Assembly (NCBI GenBank): GCA_003168235.1
Contig: PMSZ01000425.1
Span: forward strand, 1 to 5,342
Direction of reading: 5' to 3'
Source: Acidobacteriaceae bacterium
GTDB taxonomy: Bacteria > Acidobacteriota > Terriglobia > Terriglobales > Acidobacteriaceae
Length of the DNA: 5,342 nucleotides
Shown here one piece after another: positions 1 through 4,764 of the stretch. Numbering within the stretch: the stretch's first letter is position 1; each line of letters opens with the position of its first letter. The notes beneath the pieces were generated by a model that did no database searches, had not been told where the DNA came from, and was given only the letters and a program-made list of their open reading frames with translations. A program made the translations under genes and the position numbers.

Positions 1-1
1 G

Positions 2-838
2 GGTCGACCGTCAAAGATTTCAGCGGGAGCACTTTTCTGCGTCATGACCCTTGCTCTGTTCTCTCGTTCTGCATTCGGGGCTGACTTGGCGTTGCTCATC
101 AATGGTTTCAGCATTCGCCATGAACACCGCCTTGTGATGGGAGAAACGACCCGCCTCTATCTGTCTGCTGACGATTCCAGCTTCACGGACGTTCCCACCG
201 CGGAGATCGCGAGCTACGAAAAAGATCTTGCCCTGCCCGCGCCGGCGGATGCCTACGCTTCCCTGCCCACTCCATTTGCGCCCGCGAGGGCAGAATCTGC
301 AGCGGCCCAGTCTGGCAGGTCCGCGCCCGCTCTGAGCGAGGTCGTGAATACTGCCAGCGCGACTTATCATCTTGATCCCGACCTGGTCACCAGCGTGATC
401 CATGCAGAGAGCGGATTCAACTCGCATGCCGTTTCTCCGAAAGGCGCTCGCGGACTGATGCAATTGATGCCGGGGACCGCCAGCCAACTCGGCGTGAATG
501 ATGTCTTTGATGCGCAGGCCAACGTCCAAGGCGGAAGCCGGTATCTCCGCGAACTGCTGGAACGCTACAATTTCGATCTCATCAAGGCGCTGGCCGCGTA
601 CAACGCAGGCCCGGAGCGCGTGGAGCAGTATCGGGGAGTGCCTCCGTTTCGCGAGACGCGCGCCTATGTGGCTCGCATTGTGCACGAGTACAACACGAAG
701 AAGATCGCGCAAGAGAAGGCGGCGAAGAGGAAACAGATCTCCGCAAAGACCACAAGCAAAGTACAGGGCTCGGCGCCGACCGTTGTTCGTGCTTCTTCGA
801 AGCCCGCGACGGCGAGCGCTGCCGAAACCCCACATTGA
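2..838 (+). CDS. Secreted lytic transglycosylase, SLT domain (5'-partial)
   Basis: A periplasmic murein-cleaving enzyme: SLT-family (goose-lysozyme-like) lytic transglycosylases cut the MurNAc-GlcNAc bond and form 1,6-anhydroMurNAc. Counting from the ATG at 44, the SLT domain spans about residues 97-218. It has the catalytic Glu in HAESGFNS (E122), the GLMQLMPGTA motif (137-146) and the AYNAGP motif (185-190). The reading frame stays open to the left edge. Residues encoded before the ATG (SKISAGALFCV) join MTLALFSRSAFGA into a good signal peptide with an AFGA-type cleavage site, so the real start is probably outside the window and the ATG at 44 would cut the signal peptide in half. Residues about 14-60 form a short region I do not recognise, followed by a Pro/Ala-rich linker. 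The C-terminal ~45 residues are Lys/Ala/Ser/Thr-rich and probably disordered. Family call is firm; the start is unresolved. Confidence 0.9.
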   Translation, partial: GRPSKISAGALFCVMTLALFSRSAFGADLALLINGFSIRHEHRLVMGETTRLYLSADDSSFTDVPTAEIASYEKDLALPAPADAYASLPTPFAPARAESAAAQSGRSAPALSEVVNTASATYHLDPDLVTSVIHAESGFNSHAVSPKGARGLMQLMPGTASQLGVNDVFDAQANVQGGSRYLRELLERYNFDLIKALAAYNAGPERVEQYRGVPPFRETRAYVARIVHEYNTKKIAQEKAAKRKQISAKTTSKVQGSAPTVVRASSKPATASAAETPH

Positions 839-870
839 TTTATTTTCTAAGAGTCACAGCGCTGGTGTCT

Positions 871-892
871 CAAACCACGCCTCGGCGGTTTG
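871..892 (+). other. Hairpin after the transglycosylase gene; weak terminator candidate
   Basis: CAAACC at 871-876 pairs with GGTTTG at 887-892, with a smaller GC-rich pairing inside, about 33 bases after the stop codon. Another imperfect inverted repeat (GAGTCAC / GTGTCTC) lies just before it at 851-871. No U-tract follows, so this is not a classic intrinsic terminator. It may be a 3'-end stabilising structure or chance. The 169-base gap it sits in holds nothing else I can support. Confidence 0.25.
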
Positions 893-1007
893 ACCCTGTC
901 TGCTGTCTCATTTACCTTCGTTCCGGGGCTTGCTCGCCACGACCGCGCTATTTCTGTGCTCCGCGAAGGTGATTGGCACCCGCATCAGACCTGACGAACA
1001 AGACTGA

Positions 1008-2078
1008 ATGAATAAAAAACGCTACGTGGTTTCTGCCGCCGTTTTGCTGGTGCTGGCCGTGCTCGTCTATTTGCAGTTTCGCACGTGGAAGAACTTCGAT
1101 TGGGCCAGGCTGCTTCAGTATCAACTGAGTTGGCGTCACATTCTCTACGGGGTAGCGTACATTTACATCGCCTATTTCTTGCGGGCCGTTCGCTGGAAGA
1201 TTTTCCTTCGACCTGTGCGCAAGGATGCGTCGATCCTCGGGCTGGTCTCGCCCACGGTGATCGGATTCGCCGGACTCGCGCTCCTGGGTCGCGCGGGCGA
1301 AATGATCCGTCCGTACCTGATCTCACGTCGTCAGAACTTGCCTTTCGCTTCGCAAATTGCGGTTTGGGCTGTGGAACGGATTTTTGACGTGGGCGGCTTC
1401 ACCGTCCTGATGGTGGCAGCGATTTTTCTGCCTTCCAAGTTGCGCGACTTTACGGTCACCGCGCCGCCAGAGATAAGACATTGGATTCATCTCACGGGCT
1501 ATGCGCTGATTGCGCTGGTGGTGGGATTGCTTCTGGGAGCCTTACTGATTGCCTACCGAGGAAACCGGATTGCCCAGTGGGTCGAGAACCGCTTTGCGCA
1601 TCTCGCCGAGAATCTGGGCCATCGCATCGCTTTCACAATTCGCGAGTTTACCGCCGGATTGAATACGATTCATGGCACCGCCGCCTTTTTCCAGTTATCG
1701 GCGGTGTCGGTTTTGATGTGGTGGATCATTGCCCTGGCTTATAAAGAAGTAACGCACGCCTACGGCGCACCAATGAATTCGATGAGTGCCACCAAAGTCC
1801 TGCTTTTGATGGGAGCGAGCATGATCGGGTCGCTGGTGCAGTTGCCGGGGGTGGGCGGGGGCGCTCAACTGGCGACGATCAGCGCGCTCGACCACATCTT
1901 TGATATCGTCCCGAAGGAACTCGCGGTCAGCTGCGGCATCATGCTGTGGCTGGTGAGTTTTGTCGCCATCGTTCCCGCTGGACTGCTGTTTGCGCATCAC
2001 GAACGTCTATCCCTGCGCAAACTTTCCAAGGAGACCGAGCAGGCGGAGGAAGCAGCCGCGGCGGAGGGATCTTCCTGA
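1008..2078 (+). CDS. YbhN/LPG-synthase-TM family (flippase-like) membrane protein
   Basis: A 356-residue integral membrane protein of the family known from the transmembrane half of lysylphosphatidylglycerol synthases (MprF) and stand-alone YbhN/AglD-like proteins. These are linked to lipid or lipid-linked precursor handling in the cytoplasmic membrane. Visible family signatures are RAVRWKIF (59-66), GRAGEMIRPYL (94-104), ERIFD (123-127) and the glycine loop PGVGGG (280-285). Hydrophobic segments lie near residues 6-23, 45-61, 78-95, 127-141, 163-183, 226-245, 263-279 and 308-330. The N-terminus is basic and the last ~25 residues are charged and Glu/Ala-rich, likely cytosolic. There is no soluble aminoacyl-transferase domain, so it should not be called MprF. 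The ATG at 1008 follows directly on an in-frame TGA at 1005-1007, which fixes the earliest start; no clear Shine-Dalgarno precedes it. The substrate is unknown and the neighbours give no clue. Confidence 0.85.
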   Translation: MNKKRYVVSAAVLLVLAVLVYLQFRTWKNFDWARLLQYQLSWRHILYGVAYIYIAYFLRAVRWKIFLRPVRKDASILGLVSPTVIGFAGLALLGRAGEMIRPYLISRRQNLPFASQIAVWAVERIFDVGGFTVLMVAAIFLPSKLRDFTVTAPPEIRHWIHLTGYALIALVVGLLLGALLIAYRGNRIAQWVENRFAHLAENLGHRIAFTIREFTAGLNTIHGTAAFFQLSAVSVLMWWIIALAYKEVTHAYGAPMNSMSATKVLLLMGASMIGSLVQLPGVGGGAQLATISALDHIFDIVPKELAVSCGIMLWLVSFVAIVPAGLLFAHHERLSLRKLSKETEQAEEAAAAEGSS

Positions 2079-2113
2079 GACCAGCATCTGAAACCTGACG
2101 CCTGTTGAACGCC

Positions 2114-2122
2114 TGCTACAAT
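2114..2122 (+). promoter_or_regulatory. Candidate extended -10 promoter for nrdR
   Basis: TGCTACAAT carries the TGn extension and a 5/6 match to the -10 consensus (TACAAT at 2117-2122). A weak -35-like CTGACG (2095-2100, 4/6) lies 16 bases upstream. The predicted start of transcription is near 2129, leaving a leader of about 25 bases before the nrdR ATG. The site lies within the 75-base gap after the membrane protein gene, suggesting nrdR has its own promoter. No NrdR-box pair was recognised here. Prediction by eye only. Confidence 0.4.
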
Positions 2123-2153
2123 TTCCTGTTGCGGCTGTGCCGAACGATTCGCT

Positions 2154-2642
2154 ATGAAATGCCCTTTTTGCGGGTTTGAGAACGACAAAGTCGTGGATTC
2201 GCGCGAGAGCAAGGAAGCCGACTCCATCCGGCGGCGTCGCGAATGCCTGAAATGCGAAAAGCGCTTCACCACCTACGAGCGCATCGACGAGATTCCATAC
2301 ATGGTGGTGAAGAAAGATGGACGCCGTGAGCGTTTTGACCGCCAAAAGGTACTCAACGGCCTGATGCGCGCCTGCGAAAAGCGTCCGGTGCCGATCAGTA
2401 AATTAGAGCAAATCGTCAATGAAGCGGAGACTTTTGTTATCGAGTCTGCCGAACGTGAACGCAAGACCAGCGAAATCGGCGAACTGATCATGAATCGACT
2501 GCGCCGTCACGACAAGGTTGCGTATGTTCGTTTCGCGTCGGTCTATCTTGACTTCAAAGACGTGCAGGAGTTCTTGACTGAGCTGAAGGATCTGCTGAAA
2601 ACGAAGGAAACGGAACCCAAGAGCAAGGGCACGGGGCGCTGA
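2154..2642 (+). CDS. nrdR: NrdR, transcriptional repressor of ribonucleotide reductase genes
   Basis: NrdR is a cytosolic nucleotide-sensing repressor that binds NrdR boxes upstream of ribonucleotide reductase operons and links their expression to dATP/ATP levels. The 162-residue protein is of usual length with a slight C-terminal extension. The N-terminal zinc ribbon is complete: C3, C6, C31 and C34, within MKCPFCGFEN and ECLKCEKRF, with the family-typical VVDSR at 13-17 and an Arg run SIRRRREC. The ATP-cone domain spans about 47-138 and includes the basic nucleotide-binding stretch VVKKDGRRERFDRQK. The C-terminal ~20 residues are Lys/Glu-rich. The ATG at 2154 is the only start that retains the first Cys pair at the terminus, as in all NrdRs; no Shine-Dalgarno is visible. 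No ribonucleotide reductase gene is adjacent, so it presumably acts on distant targets. Confidence 0.97.
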   Translation: MKCPFCGFENDKVVDSRESKEADSIRRRRECLKCEKRFTTYERIDEIPYMVVKKDGRRERFDRQKVLNGLMRACEKRPVPISKLEQIVNEAETFVIESAERERKTSEIGELIMNRLRRHDKVAYVRFASVYLDFKDVQEFLTELKDLLKTKETEPKSKGTGR

Positions 2643-2652
2643 GGTTCGTGGC

Positions 2653-2679
2653 GTTTATCGAGTGAGAAGTTTATCGGGT
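2653..2679 (+). repeat. Short tandem direct repeat in the nrdR-IDH gap
   Basis: GTTTATCGAGT at 2653-2663 is repeated as GTTTATCGGGT at 2669-2679, with 10 of 11 bases identical and a 16-base period. It lies in the 93-base gap between nrdR and the isocitrate dehydrogenase gene. It could be a paired regulator site, but the period is not a whole number of helical turns and chance is possible. Confidence 0.35.
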
Positions 2680-2735
2680 AAAGCGACCGTCGGCCTGTGG
2701 CGATGATCCACATGTAGGGTGCAGCTTCCATTTTT

Positions 2736-3770
2736 ATGACTCATAAAGTAACTCTTATTCCCGGCGACGGCATTGGCCCTGAAGTTGTCCAGGCCGCCGT
2801 TCGCATTCTCGAAGCTACCGGCGTCAAATTTGAATGGGAGAGTTTTGCTGCAGGCGCCGAAGCGTTTGAGAAATATCACGAGTACATTCCCAAAGAACTC
2901 AGCGCATCGATCGAGCGTACCCGCGTCGGGCTGAAGGGGCCTGTGACTACGCCGATTGGCGGCGGTTTCGCCAGCATCAACGTCGAACTGCGGAAGCGCT
3001 TCGAGCTGTTTGCCAATTTTCGGCCGATCCGCAACCTGCCGCATATTCCCACTCGCTACCCTGGGGTCGACCTGATCGTGGTGCGCGAAAATACCGAAGG
3101 GCTTTATTCCGGTATCGAACACGAGGTGGTTCCCGGAGTAGTCGAGAGCCTCAAAATCATTACTGAAAAGGCTTCTACTCGCATTTCGCGTTTTGCCTTT
3201 GAATACGCACGCAAGAACCAGCGCAAGAAAGTCCATTCCATCCATAAAGCCAACATCATGAAACTGTCCGATGGATTATTTCTGCGCTGCTCGCGTAACG
3301 TCTCGAAAGAATATCCCGAGATCACGTATGGCGAGCACATCGTCGACAATACCTGCATGCAACTGGTGATGAATCCCTATCAGTACGACATGTTGCTGAT
3401 GGAAAATCTCTACGGAGATATTCTTTCCGACCTGTGCGCGGGGCTGGTCGGCGGCCTTGGCCTTGTGCCGGGCGCGAACTTTGGGCACGAATGTGCGATT
3501 TTTGAAGCGGTGCACGGTTCCGCACCTGACATTGCCGGGAAAGACATCGCGAACCCCACGGCGGTGTTGCGGTCGGCGCTCCTTATGCTGCGGCATATCG
3601 GCGAACATGAGGCGGCGCTGAAAATCCGCAATGCCATTGACGAGGTCTATCGCGATCGCAGCAAACTGACGCGTGACGTTGGCGGCACGGCGGGAACTTC
3701 GGAGTTTGCGGACACGATTATTCGCGCCATGGAAACGCAGAGTGCGGCAGCGACGGAGGAGCAAGCGTAG
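2736..3770 (+). CDS. NAD-dependent isocitrate dehydrogenase (IDH/IPMDH family)
   Basis: Oxidative decarboxylation of isocitrate to 2-oxoglutarate in the TCA cycle; cytosolic, 344 residues, the size of the short homodimeric bacterial NAD-IDHs. The N-terminal motif LIPGDGIGPEVV opens the fold. The substrate loop reads S80-x-N82-x-x-L-R86, the Ser/Asn pattern of IDH rather than the 3-isopropylmalate dehydrogenase pattern. Further substrate residues are R96, R117 (in RENTEG), Y124, K171 and D204; the metal aspartates are D228 and D232 in LYGDILSD. The cofactor loop reads HGSAPDIAGKDIANPTA: Asp265-Ile266 occupy the positions of Lys344-Tyr345 in E. coli NADP-IDH, which indicates NAD preference. A homoisocitrate or isopropylmalate substrate is less likely but cannot be excluded from sequence alone. 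The ATG at 2736 starts at the usual family N-terminus. An AGGG at 2716-2719 is too far away to be a good Shine-Dalgarno. Confidence 0.92.
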   Translation: MTHKVTLIPGDGIGPEVVQAAVRILEATGVKFEWESFAAGAEAFEKYHEYIPKELSASIERTRVGLKGPVTTPIGGGFASINVELRKRFELFANFRPIRNLPHIPTRYPGVDLIVVRENTEGLYSGIEHEVVPGVVESLKIITEKASTRISRFAFEYARKNQRKKVHSIHKANIMKLSDGLFLRCSRNVSKEYPEITYGEHIVDNTCMQLVMNPYQYDMLLMENLYGDILSDLCAGLVGGLGLVPGANFGHECAIFEAVHGSAPDIAGKDIANPTAVLRSALLMLRHIGEHEAALKIRNAIDEVYRDRSKLTRDVGGTAGTSEFADTIIRAMETQSAAATEEQA

Positions 3771-3783
3771 CCGTAGTCTGGTA

Positions 3784-3812
3784 TTGACACAGGATATGGG
3801 CGCACATATACT
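3784..3812 (+). promoter_or_regulatory. Sigma-70-type promoter of the toxin-antitoxin operon
   Basis: A perfect -35 hexamer TTGACA (3784-3789) is separated by exactly 17 bases from TATACT (3807-3812), a 5/6 match to the -10 consensus. It begins 13 bases after the isocitrate dehydrogenase stop codon, so the toxin-antitoxin pair has its own strong promoter. Counting 7 bases past the -10 places the start of transcription at about 3819, the A of the antitoxin ATG. Confidence 0.75.
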
Positions 3813-3816
3813 GTGT
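3787..3816 (+). promoter_or_regulatory. Imperfect palindrome over the vapB promoter, likely operator
   Basis: ACACAGGATAT (3787-3797) and ATATACTGTGT (3806-3816) are inverted repeats matching at 10 of 11 positions around an 8-base centre. The palindrome overlaps the end of the -35 and covers the spacer and the whole -10 element, where a repressor would block RNA polymerase. Type II antitoxins with ribbon-helix-helix folds, alone or with their toxin, commonly bind such sites to repress their own operon. Binding here is inferred. Confidence 0.65.
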
Positions 3817-3818
3817 TG

Positions 3819-4040
3819 ATGAATGTGACTCTATCTATTGACGAGCAGACGGTCGAACGCGCCAGAAAGCGGGCGGAAGCTCTCGGCAAAAGCCTTAACC
3901 AGCTAATTCGCGATTATCTGCAAAAACTGGCTGGTGCCGACGACGCCGAGCGCAGCATCGAGGAGTTCGAGCGTCTGTCGGGTACGGGCAACTCTCACGG
4001 CCAGCGATTCAATCGTGACGAGACGCATGAGCGATCGTAG
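3819..4040 (+). CDS. vapB: Ribbon-helix-helix antitoxin (VapB-type)
   Basis: A 73-residue antitoxin expected to neutralise the adjacent PIN toxin and repress the operon. The N-terminal ~38 residues show the ribbon-helix-helix pattern: a beta strand (NVTLSID, 2-8), helix A (TVERARKRAEALG, about 11-23) and helix B (SLNQLIRDYLQKLAG, 25-39). The hydrophilic tail (about 40-73; Asp/Glu/Arg and Ser/Gly/Asn-rich) is the expected toxin-binding, disorder-prone part. The ATG at 3819 is preferred over in-frame GTG (3813) and TTG (3816), because those fall in the promoter discriminator. It aligns the strand with family N-termini and coincides with the predicted transcription start, implying a leaderless mRNA; no Shine-Dalgarno is seen. 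The 3' end overlaps vapC by 14 bases. Exact antitoxin subfamily not determined. Confidence 0.82.
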   Translation: MNVTLSIDEQTVERARKRAEALGKSLNQLIRDYLQKLAGADDAERSIEEFERLSGTGNSHGQRFNRDETHERS

Positions 4041-4452
4041 TTTCTTCGACACCAACGTCCTTCTGTACGCTGACGACGAATCTGCACCCGCGAAGCAGCG
4101 ACGCGCGCGCGATCTCGTGGCCGAGCACAGGCGAGCTGGAACTGGAGTCATTTCCCTGCAAGTGCTGCAGGAGTATTTCGTGAACGTCACGAGAAAGCTG
4201 CATGTCGATCCCAGCACCGCGCGCCGCAAAGTGGAACTGCTGGCCGAATTTGACGTCGCCGCTCCTGTTATTGCCGATATTCTTGCTGCCGTTGACCTCC
4301 ACCGGTTGCACGGATTTTCTTTTTGGGATGCTCTGGTTCTCCGCTCTGCCAAGCAATCCGGCTGCCGTGTTCTTTTTTCGGAAGACTTCCAACATGGCCG
4401 CGAAATCGATGGTGTTACTGTCGTAAATCCGTTCGGTGGCGCAGCCGTTTGA
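4027..4452 (+). CDS. vapC: VapC-type PIN-domain ribonuclease toxin
   Basis: A 141-residue PIN-domain Mg2+-dependent endoribonuclease. VapC toxins cleave specific RNAs, often tRNAs or 23S rRNA, when freed from their antitoxin. The acidic active site is complete: D8 (FFDTNVLLY), E49 (VLQEYFVN), D101 (FSFWDALVL) and D120 (LFSEDF), each at its usual place, so the toxin appears intact. The ATG at 4027 is chosen because it puts the first catalytic strand at the N-terminus, as in the family. The open frame continues upstream to a GTG at 3934, but those codons lie inside vapB and would add about 30 residues that do not belong to the fold. The 14-base overlap with vapB suggests translational coupling, keeping toxin synthesis tied to antitoxin synthesis. 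The RNA target cannot be predicted. Confidence 0.92.
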   Translation: MSDRSFFDTNVLLYADDESAPAKQRRARDLVAEHRRAGTGVISLQVLQEYFVNVTRKLHVDPSTARRKVELLAEFDVAAPVIADILAAVDLHRLHGFSFWDALVLRSAKQSGCRVLFSEDFQHGREIDGVTVVNPFGGAAV

Positions 4453-4501
4453 CCTCTGGCACCTGGACCATTTGTTACCCTGCCCCAAAACCAAAACGCC
4501 C

Positions 4502-4507
4502 TATAAT
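4502..4507 (+). promoter_or_regulatory. Perfect TATAAT, possible -10 box before the small ORF
   Basis: An exact TATAAT lies about 50 bases after the vapC stop. No good -35 stands 16-18 bases upstream; the nearest, TTGTTA at 4472-4477, is 24 bases away, too far. If used, transcription would begin near 4514, inside the Shine-Dalgarno of the following small ORF, so the promoter and ribosome-site readings conflict. Confidence 0.35.
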
Positions 4508-4520
4508 GGTGGAGGTGCAC

Positions 4521-4691
4521 ATGCCTAATTTGCTGTCTGGGTTCACGCCTGTCGGTCCTGTTCTGGCAGTGGCTGCCATCATAATTGGCGTTACAGTGCG
4601 AATGGCACTTATGGTGCAACCGGGGACGCGTTTCCAATCATATTGGCGTTCATTCTTCAAGACCTCCCATCCGCAGAAAAGCTCGAACTGA
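4521..4691 (+). CDS. Small single-TM hypothetical protein
   Basis: A 56-residue open frame that I do not recognise. A strong Shine-Dalgarno GGAGG (4511-4515) sits 5 bases before the ATG, the best ribosome site in the window. An earlier in-frame ATG at 4506 overlaps the TATAAT and has no such site. The protein has a short polar N-terminus (MPNLLSGFTP), one hydrophobic segment about 11-31 (VGPVLAVAAIIIGVTV, then R27 and ALMV), and a basic/aromatic tail (RFQSYWRSFFKTSHPQKSSN). It therefore reads as a small membrane protein with a likely cytosolic basic C-terminus. It lies between vapC and ctaA on the same strand. It could be read through from vapC, be part of the heme/oxidase locus, or be a chance frame. 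Existence is moderately supported; function unknown. Confidence 0.5.
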   Translation: MPNLLSGFTPVGPVLAVAAIIIGVTVRMALMVQPGTRFQSYWRSFFKTSHPQKSSN

Positions 4692-4733
4692 GAGACTGCC
4701 GCCGTTCTTAAAGCATCCCTTGAGCCCCTGGTC

Positions 4734-4742
4734 TGCTAAACT
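4734..4742 (+). promoter_or_regulatory. Possible extended -10 element for ctaA
   Basis: TGCTAAACT has the TGn extension and a 4/6 match to TATAAT, resembling the TGCTACAAT before nrdR. No clear -35 is present. Transcription would begin near 4749, about 16 bases before the GTG proposed as the ctaA start. Weak evidence. Confidence 0.25.
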
Positions 4743-4764
4743 AATCCGTTTCGCGAAACTCGCC

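Noticed and set aside
20..835. Long open frame on the - strand opposite the transglycosylase gene (271 residues)
   Set aside because: It mirrors a gene with clear SLT motifs, is Arg/His-rich with no recognisable motif, and is a typical antisense shadow in GC-rich DNA.
930..954. TTGCTC ... TATTTC as promoter of the YbhN-like gene
   Set aside because: The spacer is only 13 bases and both hexamers are poor matches, so it is not supportable.
1008..2078. Annotation as MprF lysylphosphatidylglycerol synthase
   Set aside because: Only the transmembrane domain is present; the soluble aminoacyl-transfer domain needed for lysyl-PG synthesis is missing.
2703..2717. Mini-frame of four codons (ATG ... 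TAG) before the IDH gene as a leader peptide
   Set aside because: It has no Shine-Dalgarno, attenuator structure or biased codons; frames this short occur by chance.
2655..3764. Several - strand frames opposite the isocitrate dehydrogenase gene
   Set aside because: The sense strand carries all family motifs; the antisense frames show no family pattern or start signals.
4323..4520. N-terminal extension of the small membrane ORF back into vapC
   Set aside because: The added residues are an out-of-frame reading of vapC; the Shine-Dalgarno and hydrophobic segment support starting at 4521.
3903..4637. Long - strand frame opposite vapB, vapC and the small ORF (244 residues)
   Set aside because: Low-complexity Arg/Ser/Thr/Cys composition with no domain; it covers two well-supported opposite-strand genes.
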